Assembly (NCBI GenBank): GCA_958439195.1
Contig: OY288160.1
Location: forward strand, 377,501 to 441,500
Direction of reading: 5' to 3'
DNA: 64,000 nucleotides
Source of the DNA: an uncultured Paracoccaceae bacterium
GTDB taxonomy: Bacteria > Pseudomonadota > Alphaproteobacteria > Rhodobacterales > Rhodobacteraceae
Of this stretch, positions 44,748 to 54,426 are shown in pieces. The position numbers were made by a program, and so were the translations under genes. A model generated the notes under the pieces. The model ran no database searches. It worked only from the letters and a program-made list of their open reading frames with translations, and had not been told where the DNA came from. Position 1 is the stretch's first letter. The number at the start of each line of letters is the position of its first letter.

Positions 44748-45926
44748 ATGTCGATCTGGAAGCAAATCGGTCTGAGCCTTGGCGTTCTTGTGATTGCACT
44801 GATAGGCGCGGCCGCCTTTGCGCCGCAGGCCAGTCAGGCGCTGCGGGGCATTGGGTTTGGTCCGATACTGGACCGTGTCGGCCTTGTTGCCATATCCGAA
44901 AATGAGCCGGGCCAGCAGACCGGTGGCGCGCGCGGTGGTGGGGATGCCCCGCTGGTCGTGGCCCGTGCCCCTGGCGAAGGGCGCATCGCCGACAAGGTTT
45001 CAGCCATCGGGGATGGGCAGGCGATCCGGGCCGTGACAGTGGTGGCTGAAACACCGGGGCGTGTGACCGAGGTGCTGGTGCAATCGGGGCAGCGGGTGCA
45101 GGAAGGCGAAGTTCTGCTGCGGTTGGACCGCGAGGCGGAAACCATCGCTGTTGAGCGGGCGCAACTGGTGCTGGACGATGCCCGTGCGGCATTGGACCGG
45201 CTGTCGCAGTTGCAAGGGTCGGGCGCGAGCTCTGCCGTGCAGTTGCGCGAAGCGGAATTGTCGCTGCGGCAGGCCGAACTGGAATTGCGACAGGCCGAGT
45301 TCGATCTTTCCCTGCGTGAGATACCTGCACCGGTATCCGGCTGGATCGGGATCTTGAATGCCGAGGTTGGCACACAGGTGACGACGTCGACGGAAATCGT
45401 CGAGATTGACGACAGGTCTGTGCTGTTGGTTGATTTCAGGCTGCCGGAACGGATGGTCGGGCGCATCGCACCCGGCGATCCTGTGATGGCCGAGGCGTTG
45501 GCGGGCGGTTATGACCAGATCGAAGGGATCGTCAGCGCCATCGACAATCGGGTCGAGGCCGCAAGCCGGACACTGCGGGTGCAGGCGCGGCTGGACAATG
45601 CCGATGACCGGTTGCGTGCGGGCATGTCCTTTGCCATATCCATCGATCTGCCGGGGGATCCGGCGCCATCGGTTGACCCGTTGGCCGTGCAGTGGAACCG
45701 GGAAGGCGCATTTGTCTGGGTGGTGCGGGACGAGGTCGCACAGCGGTTGCCGGTTCGCATCCTGCAACGATCCGAACGTGACGTGCTGGTCGAGGCAGAA
45801 TTCGCGCCCGGCGATCTGGTGATCGTGGAAGGTGTTCAGGCCGTGCGCCCCGGCGCCCCGGTGCGTGTCCAGGGTGATGAAGCCGCCGCCGCCTCAAGGG
45901 TCGGTGCCGCGCCCGCCAAACTTTAA
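44748..45926 (+). CDS. RND efflux periplasmic adaptor (membrane fusion protein)
   Basis: A 392-residue adaptor with an N-terminal membrane anchor (GLSLGVLVIALIGAAAFA), barrel-sandwich halves (VVAETPGRVTEVLVQSGQRVQEGEVL and EIPAPVSGWIGILNAEVGTQV), an alpha-helical hairpin between them rich in heptads (VQLREAELSLRQAELELRQAE), and a C-terminal beta-barrel. GGATGAGG precedes the ATG at 44748. It pairs with the RND pump 17 bp downstream. An outer-membrane channel gene is not in the operon. Confidence 0.93.
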   Translation: MSIWKQIGLSLGVLVIALIGAAAFAPQASQALRGIGFGPILDRVGLVAISENEPGQQTGGARGGGDAPLVVARAPGEGRIADKVSAIGDGQAIRAVTVVAETPGRVTEVLVQSGQRVQEGEVLLRLDREAETIAVERAQLVLDDARAALDRLSQLQGSGASSAVQLREAELSLRQAELELRQAEFDLSLREIPAPVSGWIGILNAEVGTQVTTSTEIVEIDDRSVLLVDFRLPERMVGRIAPGDPVMAEALAGGYDQIEGIVSAIDNRVEAASRTLRVQARLDNADDRLRAGMSFAISIDLPGDPAPSVDPLAVQWNREGAFVWVVRDEVAQRLPVRILQRSERDVLVEAEFAPGDLVIVEGVQAVRPGAPVRVQGDEAAAASRVGAAPAKL

Positions 45927-45943
45927 CCGGGCTGAGGGACGCC

Positions 45944-48900
45944 ATGAACCGCATCGAACGCAATGCCCACCTGTCCGGCACCGCCCTGTTCATTCGCAGG
46001 CCGATCCTTGCTTTCGTTCTGAATGCTTTGATCGTGATTGCAGGGATCGCGGGCTATCTGGGCGGCGAGGTGCGCGAGTTGCCGGAAGTGGACCGCCCGG
46101 TCATCACAGTTACGGTGGATTACCCGGGGGCTGCGCCGGAAACAATTGATCGTGAAATTACATCAGCCATCGAAGGCGCGGCGGGGCGGGTGTCCGGGGT
46201 TAGCGACATTTCATCCAGCTCGCGTTTTGGCCGCAGTCGCGTGACGGTGGAATTTTCAACCTCCACCGACCTGGATGTCGCGGCAACGGACATGCGCGAT
46301 GCCATAGCGCGGATCACCAATTCCCTGCCGGAAGATGCCGAAGTGCCACGGATCGTGAAGGCGGATGCAAATGCCGAAGCGGTGATGCGGCTGTCCCTGA
46401 CATCGCCGCAACGCAGCCCCGAAGAACTGACACGGCTGGCGGAAGATCTGGTTCAGGATCGATTGTTGTCTGTCGAAGGCGTGGCCGATCTGCAGATTTT
46501 CGGCGATCGGCAAGAAGTGTTCCGCATCGACATCGACATGCGGCAGTTGGCAGCGCGCGGGCTTTCGCTGGCCGATTTGCGAGAGGCGGTGGCGGATGTG
46601 TCCTTGGATGCCCCGGCCGGATCTTTGGCATCGGACCGCCAATCGCTTGTGGTGCGAACGACGGCGGCAATCAATTCACCCGAACAGTTCGAGGCAATCA
46701 TTCTTGCCGATGGTGTCCGGCTGGGTGATGTAGCGCAAGTCAGCCTTGGGCCGGCGCTGGGCGAATCCATCCTGCGGGCAAATGGCGAGGCGGGGGTCGG
46801 GCTGGGTATCCTGCGCGCGGCTGCGTCGAATACGTTGAACATTTCGGCGGCCGTCACCGCAGCGGTGGAAGAATTGCAACCGCTGTTGCCGGAAGATGTG
46901 ACATTGCGCGTCACGTCCGACGACGCCACCTTTGTTTCAGGGGCGCTGAACGAGGTGGTAACCACGCTTTTTCTGTCTACGATGATCGTGATCGTGGTGA
47001 TCTATGCCTTCCTGTTCGATGTGCGTGCCACCTTGGTGCCCGCGATCGCCATGCCGGTTGCACTGATCGGCACTCTGGCGGCTGTTTACATGGCGGGTTT
47101 CAGTATCAATATCCTGACCCTTCTGGCCTTGGTTCTGGCGACGGGGATGGTTGTCGATGATGCCATCGTTGTGTTGGAAAACATCGTGCGTCGGCGATCT
47201 GAGGGGATGGGTGCGCGGGCGGCGGCGGTTTTGGGAACGCAGCAGGTGTTCTTTGCGGTGGTGACGACGACGGCGACACTTGCTGCGGTGTTCGTGCCAT
47301 TGTCTTTTCTTCCTGGCGAGGCAGGCGGATTGTTCCGCGAATTCGGCTTTACCCTTGCGATGGCTGTGCTGCTGTCGTCGGTGGTGGCGCTGACGCTGTG
47401 CCCGGTGCTGGCAAGCCGGGTGTTGAAAGAGCATGAGGCCGGCGCAACAGGACCGTTCCAACGGTTGGGTGCCACGCTGTCAGGCATGTATCGGCGAAGC
47501 CTGATTTGGGCGCTTTCGGTGCCGCTCGTGGTGGTGGTCGCTACTGTTTTGTTTGCCGGGGCGGCGATGCTTGCTATCGGGACCATCCGGCAGGAACTTA
47601 CCCCGCCCGAAGATCGTGCGACGGTCCTTTTGCGGGTCGAGGCACCGCAAGGTGTTTCGCTGGATTACACCTTTGGCAAGATCCGCGAGATCGAGGATGT
47701 GATTGATCCCTTCGTCGCGTCGGGCGAAGTGACCAATGTGTTCGCAATTGCCGGATCGGGGGGGCAGGCAAATTCCGGATTCATGGTGATGACGCTGGCA
47801 CGCTGGGGCGAACGGGAGCGGGGTCAGCAGGCGATCGTGGCGGATATCAACCGCAGTCTCGCATCGGTGATCGGGGTGCGGGCCTTCGCCATCCAGCCCA
47901 ACAGCCTGCGCATCCGCGGGGCGGGGCAGGGGTTAAGCTTTGCCATCGTTGGGCCAAGCTATGATGAATTGTCGACCCAGGCGGCAGCCTTGGTCCAGCA
48001 GATGGAGGCAAACCCTGCCTTTGGTCAGGTGCGACTGGGCTATGACACGACGCAGCCACAGCTTTTCATCGAGGTGGACCGGGATCGCGCATCCGACCTT
48101 GGGATAAGCATCGATGGCCTGGGTGAGGCGCTGCAGGCTGTCTTGGACGGCCGCACCGTAGGAACAGTCTTCATCGGCGACCGCAGCCTGGACATCCAGC
48201 TGATTTCGACCGCTGATCCGGTCAATGACCCATCCGATCTTGAACGCATTTTCATGCGGTCAAGCACGGGGCAGAATGTGCCGATTTCCGCCTTTGTCCG
48301 GCTGGAGGAACGGGCCGTCGCGCCAGAGTTGGGGCGCGAAGCACAGATGCGCTCTGTTCCCATTACGGCTGGACTGACGCCGGATCTGGCGCTTGGGCCG
48401 GCCTTGGCCGAAGTGGAACGGCTTGCCGCCGACATATTGCCGCCCGGTAGTCGTGTGGTTCCGCTGGCAGAGGCTGCGGCGTTGAATGAAACGGGATCAG
48501 GCTTGTTGCTGACTTTTGGATTTGCGATCCTGATCGTGTTCCTGGTGCTGGCTGCACAGTTTGAAAGTTTTGTGTCGGCCATTATCGTGATGTCGACAGT
48601 GCCGCTTGGTCTGGCATGCGCCATATTTGCTTTGATCCTTTCGGGGGGAAGCCTGAATGTGTATTCGCAGATCGGTCTGGTTCTGTTGGTCGGGATCATG
48701 GCCAAGAACGGTATTCTGATCGTGGAATTTGCCAACCAGCTGCGCGATTCTGGGAAATCCGTGCGTGAAGCCATTACGGAAGGATCGGTGATCCGGCTGC
48801 GTCCGGTGATGATGACAATGGTGTCGACAGTGCTGGGAGGATTGCCCCTGATCCTGTCCAGCGGGCCGGGTGCAGAAGCGCGCGAGGCGCTGGGTTGGGT

Positions 48901-49063
48901 CATCGTGGGGGGTCTTGGCCTTGCGACACTGGTGACGCTGTATCTGACACCGGTCGCCTATCTTATGTTGGCAGGATTTTCGGTGCCCAAGGCTGCCGAA
49001 GAGGAACGGTTGCGGCGTGAGCTGGATCAAGCGACGGGTGGGGGTTCTGTCCCGGCAGAGTGA
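45944..49063 (+). CDS. RND-family multidrug efflux permease
   Basis: A 1,039-residue inner-membrane transporter with twelve spans and two large periplasmic loops. Proton-relay residues are present: the Asp-Asp pair in ATGMVVDDAIVVLENIVRR and the lysine in GIMAKNGILIVEFANQL. EVDRPVITVTVDYPGAAPETID near the N-terminus is typical of HAE1-type pumps. Substrate range cannot be told. It ends 6 bp before the convergent hydrolase gene. Confidence 0.95.
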   Translation: MNRIERNAHLSGTALFIRRPILAFVLNALIVIAGIAGYLGGEVRELPEVDRPVITVTVDYPGAAPETIDREITSAIEGAAGRVSGVSDISSSSRFGRSRVTVEFSTSTDLDVAATDMRDAIARITNSLPEDAEVPRIVKADANAEAVMRLSLTSPQRSPEELTRLAEDLVQDRLLSVEGVADLQIFGDRQEVFRIDIDMRQLAARGLSLADLREAVADVSLDAPAGSLASDRQSLVVRTTAAINSPEQFEAIILADGVRLGDVAQVSLGPALGESILRANGEAGVGLGILRAAASNTLNISAAVTAAVEELQPLLPEDVTLRVTSDDATFVSGALNEVVTTLFLSTMIVIVVIYAFLFDVRATLVPAIAMPVALIGTLAAVYMAGFSINILTLLALVLATGMVVDDAIVVLENIVRRRSEGMGARAAAVLGTQQVFFAVVTTTATLAAVFVPLSFLPGEAGGLFREFGFTLAMAVLLSSVVALTLCPVLASRVLKEHEAGATGPFQRLGATLSGMYRRSLIWALSVPLVVVVATVLFAGAAMLAIGTIRQELTPPEDRATVLLRVEAPQGVSLDYTFGKIREIEDVIDPFVASGEVTNVFAIAGSGGQANSGFMVMTLARWGERERGQQAIVADINRSLASVIGVRAFAIQPNSLRIRGAGQGLSFAIVGPSYDELSTQAAALVQQMEANPAFGQVRLGYDTTQPQLFIEVDRDRASDLGISIDGLGEALQAVLDGRTVGTVFIGDRSLDIQLISTADPVNDPSDLERIFMRSSTGQNVPISAFVRLEERAVAPELGREAQMRSVPITAGLTPDLALGPALAEVERLAADILPPGSRVVPLAEAAALNETGSGLLLTFGFAILIVFLVLAAQFESFVSAIIVMSTVPLGLACAIFALILSGGSLNVYSQIGLVLLVGIMAKNGILIVEFANQLRDSGKSVREAITEGSVIRLRPVMMTMVSTVLGGLPLILSSGPGAEAREALGWVIVGGLGLATLVTLYLTPVAYLMLAGFSVPKAAEEERLRRELDQATGGGSVPAE

Positions 49064-49069
49064 ACTGGG

Positions 49070-50062
49070 TCACGCCAAGGCAAGGATGGGACCATCCAGA
49101 ACACGCATCAATGTGCCGAAATATCCCTCGGACCGGGCAGGTTGCGTTGGGTCCGATGTGATGGCGACGGCAAGCGCACGGCCCGGGTGGGCCGCGATGA
49201 TCTGACCGCCATAGCCACGCGCAAGAATCCATCCTGTCGGGCTAATGAACCAGCCCAGCCCATAGCCAAGCCCGGAAAACGGGGACCGAGTCCGAACCGT
49301 TTGCGATGCGGCGACCCAGTCGGCAGGGATGACCTGCGCGCCATCAAACCGCCCGCCGTCGCGCATGACAAGGGCAACACGCAGCATGGCCTGTGGCGTG
49401 AGGGCCATTTCGTTGCCGCCAAAGTGAAAACCCTGCGGATCACGTGTCCAATCTGGGATGTCTATGCCCAAAGGCGCGCCCAGCCGTTCGCGGGCAAGGT
49501 CGCGCAAGCTGCGGTCTGTGGCGACGGACAAAGCCGCGCCCAAAACATGGGTTGTGCCGGTTGAATAGATCATCCTTCCGCCATTTGGCGCGATACGGGG
49601 CTGACGCAGGGCATAGGCCACCCAGTTGCCCGAACCTACCCAGGCGCCGTAATTGCCACCGGATGTGCCCTGGAGCCCCGCGCGCAAGGTAACAAGGTCA
49701 GACAGGGTAAGGGTGGCCGCCCCGGCTGTTGCATCCGCCGGGATCAGTTCCGGCGCAATTGCGGAGAGCGTCGCCCCAAGACCCGGAACCTCGCCTTTGG
49801 CGATAGCCGTTCCAAGCATAAGGCCGAGCAGGCTTTTGGAACAGGATTTGATGTTGGCGGCCCGGTCCAGCCCACGCCCGCGCGGCGCTTCGGCCAGCAA
49901 AAGGTCATCACCGCGCTGGACAAGGATCGCATGCAATTGCGGCAGGTCCAGTGTGGCGCTACGCAAATCGGCAACAGGGTCCGACTGGGCGCGCAGGACC
50001 ATAGGGGCGGCAAGTGTGCCAATGAGTGCGAGGCCAAAGCGGCGTCGTGTAAGTATCGACAT
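49070..50062 (-). CDS. exported serine hydrolase of the beta-lactamase fold
   Basis: A 330-residue protein with a Tat/Sec-like leader (LTRRRFGLALIGTLAAPMVLRAQ). The SxxK motif is SCSK in ANIKSCSKSLLGLMLG, and the second motif is YST in MIYSTGTTH in place of YSN. FHFGGNEMALTPQAMLRVA and GLGYGLGWFI are typical of class C-like esterases and peptidases. It is probably an esterase or DD-peptidase relative, not a resistance enzyme. The ATG at 50062 gives the cleanest leader. Confidence 0.87.
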   Translation of the reverse strand: MSILTRRRFGLALIGTLAAPMVLRAQSDPVADLRSATLDLPQLHAILVQRGDDLLLAEAPRGRGLDRAANIKSCSKSLLGLMLGTAIAKGEVPGLGATLSAIAPELIPADATAGAATLTLSDLVTLRAGLQGTSGGNYGAWVGSGNWVAYALRQPRIAPNGGRMIYSTGTTHVLGAALSVATDRSLRDLARERLGAPLGIDIPDWTRDPQGFHFGGNEMALTPQAMLRVALVMRDGGRFDGAQVIPADWVAASQTVRTRSPFSGLGYGLGWFISPTGWILARGYGGQIIAAHPGRALAVAITSDPTQPARSEGYFGTLMRVLDGPILALA

Positions 50063-50185
50063 TGGGTCGGGTATCCTGTTGCCAACGTCCCGAAGAAATG
50101 CGCAGCCAGCAGGGCGGCGCAAGGGGCCCTTTACCAGTGATACTTCACGCCGCGTCACTTTGGCGTCAGGGATGAATGGGCAGGC

Positions 50186-51058
50186 TCAGGGCGCGGTTGC
50201 CATTTCGTCCTGCACAGGATTGGAGCAGATGCCGATGCCTTCAATCTCCACCTCGACCAGTTCACCGGGCCGCAGCCAACGCGGCGGGGTGCGGGCATGA
50301 CCCACACCCGGCGGGGTGCCCATGGCGATCATGTCGCCCGGTTCCAGGGTGGAATATTCCGACAGCGTGGCAATGATGCGGGCAACCGACCACATCATTT
50401 CGCTGGTATTCGCGTTTTGCAGAACCTCCTGCCCGACCCGGGTTTGAATATCAAGCCCGGTGGCACCGGGTGGAAGTTCATCGGGTGTCACGACGACAGG
50501 GCCGATGGCCCCGGTGCCATCAAAATTTTTGCCCGGTGTCCATTGATGCGTCTTACGCTGATAGTCGCGCACCGATCCATCGTTAAAGATCGTATATCCA
50601 AAGACGTGATCAAGCGCCGCCTCTTCCGAAATATGCCGCCCGCCACGACCTATGATGACCATCAGTTCCGCCTCATAGTCCAGACGGTCCGAACAGGCGG
50701 GGCGGATCATCGGCGCGCCCGCAGGGATAAGCGAAGTCAATGTCCGCAAGAACAGCGCGGGATAGGTGGGGATTTCATAGCCACCTTCCTTGACGTGATC
50801 GACATAGTTCAGGCCAAGGCAGATCACCTTGCCCGGCCGCGCGATCGGCAGGGCAGGGCGAATGGTGGCGCTGGCAATGGTCAGTTCGGCCATACCTTCG
50901 GCTGCGATACGGGCCAGAAGTGCGGGATCCGTGATCAGGCGCATCAGATCATGCCCGATGCCGGGATGCGCCTCGGACAGGTTGCAGGCCCGTTCCCCGC
51001 TGACCAGAAAAACCGCATTTGGTTTTCCTGCCTCGGTGTTGCCGACGATGAAACGCAT
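50186..51058 (-). CDS. fumarylacetoacetate hydrolase-family protein 1
   Basis: A 290-residue FAH-fold enzyme: CLGLNYVDHVKEGGYEIP, the metal-binding DYEAELMVIIGRGG, and MGTPPGVGHARTPPRWLRPGE. These enzymes cleave C-C bonds of beta-diketo acids or decarboxylate oxaloacetate-like compounds. It is the last gene of a minus-strand run with a ketopantoate-reductase-like protein, an acyl-CoA ligase and an ABC importer, suggesting a catabolic route of unknown substrate. Confidence 0.88.
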   Translation of the reverse strand: MRFIVGNTEAGKPNAVFLVSGERACNLSEAHPGIGHDLMRLITDPALLARIAAEGMAELTIASATIRPALPIARPGKVICLGLNYVDHVKEGGYEIPTYPALFLRTLTSLIPAGAPMIRPACSDRLDYEAELMVIIGRGGRHISEEAALDHVFGYTIFNDGSVRDYQRKTHQWTPGKNFDGTGAIGPVVVTPDELPPGATGLDIQTRVGQEVLQNANTSEMMWSVARIIATLSEYSTLEPGDMIAMGTPPGVGHARTPPRWLRPGELVEVEIEGIGICSNPVQDEMATAP

Positions 51059-51096
51059 GTCTTGTTTCCTTGTTGACGGTGCTTTCCGCCCGTGGG

Positions 51097-52074
51097 TCAG
51101 TATAGTCCGGCCACTTTGCCCCGCAGGGCGATCAGGGCCAGAACCGTATCGATGGTCGGGGTTGGTATGCCTGTGATGCGACCAAGTTCCTGCACCGAAC
51201 GCACGAGGGCATCAATTTCCATCGGGCGGCCGGCGGTCAGGTCTTGCAACATCGACGTGCGATGCGCGCCGACGGCGGCGCCCCCATCAATCCGGCGTTC
51301 CACATCGATGGGGAAGGTGACACCCAGCGTTTCGGCGATCTGCTGCGCCTCGATCATCATGCGGCGGGCCACATCGCGGGTGCCCGGATCAGTGCAAAGC
51401 ACATCCAGCGTGGCGTGGGTCAGTGCGGATATCGGGTTGAAGGACAGGTTCCCCCAAAGTTTTACCCAGATTTCATCACGCAGGCGGGGTCTGACCGGGG
51501 CCTTCAGGCCAGCGGCCTGCAAGGCCTGTGACAGGGCCGTCGCGCGGTCGGATTTCGATCCGTCAGGTTCGCCCAGCGAAAAGCGGTTGCCTTCGATGTG
51601 GTGGATGGTGCCGGGGCTGCTCACCTCGGCGGCTGGATAGACGACGCAGCCAAGCACCCGGTCGGGGCCGAAGCCGTTCCATTGCACATCGCCGGGGTCA
51701 ACGCTTTGCAGGCGGGTGCCTTCCAGCGGGCCGCCATGTTTGTGGAAATACCACCACGGCACCCCGTTCACGCCATGAACCAGGGTTGTTTGCGGGCCGA
51801 ACAGCGGTTGCATCGCGCCCACGACCCCTGGCACGGAATGGGCCTTGAGTGTGAGGATCACATAATCCTGCGGGCCGAGTTCGGCGGCATTGGCGGTGGC
51901 GCGCACGGGCAGGGTGACGGTGTCACGGCCTTCCTCGATCAGGGTCAGACCCTTGTCTTGCATGGCGGCCAGATGGGGGCCGCGTGCAACGATGCTGACA
52001 TCGGCCCCGGCCTGTACCAGTTTTGCGGCCATGTAGCCGCCAATGGCGCCTGCGCCGAAGATACAGATTTTCAT
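51097..52074 (-). CDS. ketopantoate reductase-family (ApbA/PanE-like) oxidoreductase
   Basis: A 325-residue NADP-dependent reductase: GAGAIGGYMAAKLVQAGADV, VARGPHL, catalytic lysine in ILTLKAHSV, and NLSFNPISALTHATLDVL in the C-terminal domain. Located in a catabolic cluster and likely reduces a 2-keto acid there rather than ketopantoate; without comparison this cannot be settled. Confidence 0.87.
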   Translation of the reverse strand: MKICIFGAGAIGGYMAAKLVQAGADVSIVARGPHLAAMQDKGLTLIEEGRDTVTLPVRATANAAELGPQDYVILTLKAHSVPGVVGAMQPLFGPQTTLVHGVNGVPWWYFHKHGGPLEGTRLQSVDPGDVQWNGFGPDRVLGCVVYPAAEVSSPGTIHHIEGNRFSLGEPDGSKSDRATALSQALQAAGLKAPVRPRLRDEIWVKLWGNLSFNPISALTHATLDVLCTDPGTRDVARRMMIEAQQIAETLGVTFPIDVERRIDGGAAVGAHRTSMLQDLTAGRPMEIDALVRSVQELGRITGIPTPTIDTVLALIALRGKVAGLY

Positions 52075-52095
52075 GTCCTGCTTCCTATCGTCCGG

Positions 52096-53628
52096 TCAAG
52101 TTGACGACCCCAGCCCAAGTTTTTCAGCAAGGCCAATGCGTTGCAATTTGCCCGTTGCGCCCTTGGGGATTTCGTCAAGGATCACCACACGGCGCGGCAC
52201 CTTGAAATCGGCCATACGAGTGGCGCAGAAATCGCGGATGTCACGTTCGGTGGCGCTTTGACCTTCGCGCAATACTACGGCGGCGGCCACTTCCTCGCCC
52301 AGCTTGGGATGGGGCATGGCAAAGGCTACGACCTGCTGGATGGCGGGATGGTCCAGCAGAATGCCGTCCACTTCCAGCGGGCTGATCTTTTCGCCACCCC
52401 GGTTGATGATTTCCTTCAGCCGCCCGGTCAGGCGCAGATACCCTTCCTCATCCAAGGCGCCCTGATCGCCGGTGCGGAACCAGCGACGGCTTTCGGCTTC
52501 GAAAAAGTTCTTTCGATTGGCCTCGGGGTTGCCTTCATAGCCGGGGGTCACGTTGGGGCCAGAAATGACCACCTCACCGGTGCCGTCGATCAGGCGATCC
52601 TCCACTTCGTGGGCAATACGCAGCAAGGGGCCTGCGGCGATGCCGACAGACCCAGGTTTCTGGGCGCGTGGGGGCAAGGGATTGCAGGCCATCTGGTGCG
52701 TTGCTTCGGTCATGCCATAGGCTTCGATCACCGGGGCTTTGAACGTGGCGGCCAGTTCCAGCATAACCTGCGCAGGCAGCGATGCAGAAGATGACCGCAA
52801 GAAACGCAGCGGGTTTGCGGTGATGGTGTCTGCGTTCCGTGCGGCGCGCGACAGGATGGCCTGATGCATCGTTGGCACGGCCGTATACCAGGTGGGCTTC
52901 ACTTCGGCCATCCAGCCAAAGAACTTCAGCGCGTCAAAGCCCGATGCACACGAGACAGACCCCCCCGCTGCAAGGCTGGCTGTCACAGCGGCAATCAGGC
53001 CGTGGATGTGGAACAGCGGCATCACATTCAGGCAACGGTCCGACTGTGACAAAGCGAGCGACGTCACGATGTTGCCTGCCGATGCGGCCAGGTTTGACTG
53101 GGTCAGCGGCACGATCTTTGGCCGTGACGTGGTGCCGGACGTATGCAGGATCAGCGCCACATCATCGGGGCCAGGCTGCGCGGCAGGGGCCGGGATGGTG
53201 GCCGGTGTCCCGGTCAGGCGGAACTGCCCTGCCGGTCCGTCCTGCACAGGTTCCAGCCGCAGGACCGCCATGCCAAGCGGCTCTGCGGCGGCAAGGGCAG
53301 GCCCGTCATAACCCGCAGGCACCACCAGCGCACGGGCGCGCAAGTCTTCCAGATAAAAGCTGTATTCCGCCTGTTGATAAGCCGGGTTCAACGGTGCGGT
53401 CACAGCGGCCTGTGCGATGGTGACAAAGGCCGCCGCCATCTCCGGCCCATTGGGCAGGACGATGGCCACGCGGTCGTTTGATCCGATGCCAAAGGCGCGC
53501 AGTTGGCTGCCAATATCATCCGACAACTGCCGCAAGCCGCCATATGTCAGCCAGTCACGGCCGGGCGCACCGATGGCAGGCGCATCGGCCCCATGCGAGG
53601 CAAGCAGGGCAGCAAGCGTTCTGGTCAT
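52096..53628 (-). CDS. AMP-forming acyl-CoA synthetase (oxalyl-CoA-synthetase-like)
   Basis: A 510-residue adenylate-forming ligase. The phosphate-binding loop is LHTSGTTSRPKIVPLT; A5 is EAYGMTEATHQM; A7-A8 is WFRTGDQGALDEEGYLRLTGRLKEIINRGGEKISP, broken here only for reading; and the catalytic lysine is in KGATGKLQR. The AYGMTEATHQM and KPGSVG signatures resemble the Pcs60/AAE3 oxalyl-CoA ligase branch. It would activate a carboxylate from the pathway of the neighbouring genes. Confidence 0.88.
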   Translation of the reverse strand: MTRTLAALLASHGADAPAIGAPGRDWLTYGGLRQLSDDIGSQLRAFGIGSNDRVAIVLPNGPEMAAAFVTIAQAAVTAPLNPAYQQAEYSFYLEDLRARALVVPAGYDGPALAAAEPLGMAVLRLEPVQDGPAGQFRLTGTPATIPAPAAQPGPDDVALILHTSGTTSRPKIVPLTQSNLAASAGNIVTSLALSQSDRCLNVMPLFHIHGLIAAVTASLAAGGSVSCASGFDALKFFGWMAEVKPTWYTAVPTMHQAILSRAARNADTITANPLRFLRSSSASLPAQVMLELAATFKAPVIEAYGMTEATHQMACNPLPPRAQKPGSVGIAAGPLLRIAHEVEDRLIDGTGEVVISGPNVTPGYEGNPEANRKNFFEAESRRWFRTGDQGALDEEGYLRLTGRLKEIINRGGEKISPLEVDGILLDHPAIQQVVAFAMPHPKLGEEVAAAVVLREGQSATERDIRDFCATRMADFKVPRRVVILDEIPKGATGKLQRIGLAEKLGLGSST

Positions 53629-53667
53629 GTCATGCCTCTCTTTTAACTGGGTCCGACGCGCGGCGGA

Positions 53668-54423
53668 TCAGCCGCGCGATGCTGCGTAATATGATACCTT
53701 CCGTTCCAGATAGGCCAGAAATTCCGACAAGGCGAAGGCCAGACCGAACAGCACGATCAGCACGGCCCAGAATTCCGCCATCAGAAACTTGCTGGAATAA
53801 AGCTCGAACAGCGCCCCGAAGCCGACGATGGAAATCAGCAACTGTCCGATGATGACCCCCTTCACGGCGCGGATCACGCCAATCCGCACACCGCCAAGGA
53901 TTTCCGGCAAAGCTGCCCAGAAATAGACCTTGAAGAAGGCATCCAGCGGCGACGCGCCAAAGCTGCGGGCCATTTCAACCAACGAGCGGTTGATCTGCCT
54001 TACCCCTGCACGCGCATTCAGGATAATGATCCAGATGGCAAAGAGCGTGGTGGTGATGATCACAGTGCGGGTGCCAAAGCCGAACAACACCATCAAGACA
54101 GGAACCAACGCCGTCAGCGGGGCCGACAGGAAGATATTGACCCAAGGCAACAGCAATTCATCCAGCACACGGCTTTTGCCCATCAGGATGCCGACAGGAA
54201 TTCCGATGACGATGGCAAAGAACACCCCCGCGCCAAAGGCGGCCGCCGTGACCCCCAAAGCCGACAGGAAGCCGGGTGTGGGGATCAAGCCGACAAGGGT
54301 TGTTGCCACCTCGGAGAAGGGTGGCACGAAGAAGGTAAGCTCAAGCCGACCGACCAGTTCCCAGAGCAGCGCCCACAGGATCAGCGACGACAGGGCCGGG
54401 AGTTTGCGTCCAAAAAGGGTCAT
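53668..54423 (-). CDS. ABC transporter permease 2 (SsuC/NMT1-associated type)
   Basis: A 251-residue permease with about six spans. The coupling motif EMARSFGASPLDAFFKVYFWAALPEILGGV is typical of the SsuC/TauC/ThiX family. The operon has two distinct permeases (the other at 55211), suggesting a heterodimeric channel. Confidence 0.9.
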   Translation of the reverse strand: MTLFGRKLPALSSLILWALLWELVGRLELTFFVPPFSEVATTLVGLIPTPGFLSALGVTAAAFGAGVFFAIVIGIPVGILMGKSRVLDELLLPWVNIFLSAPLTALVPVLMVLFGFGTRTVIITTTLFAIWIIILNARAGVRQINRSLVEMARSFGASPLDAFFKVYFWAALPEILGGVRIGVIRAVKGVIIGQLLISIVGFGALFELYSSKFLMAEFWAVLIVLFGLAFALSEFLAYLERKVSYYAASRG

Positions 54424-54426
54424 GGC

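Noticed and set aside
49070..50062. Antibiotic-resistance beta-lactamase next to an RND pump
   Set aside because: The second motif is YST and the overall pattern is that of class C-like esterases; adjacency alone does not show resistance.
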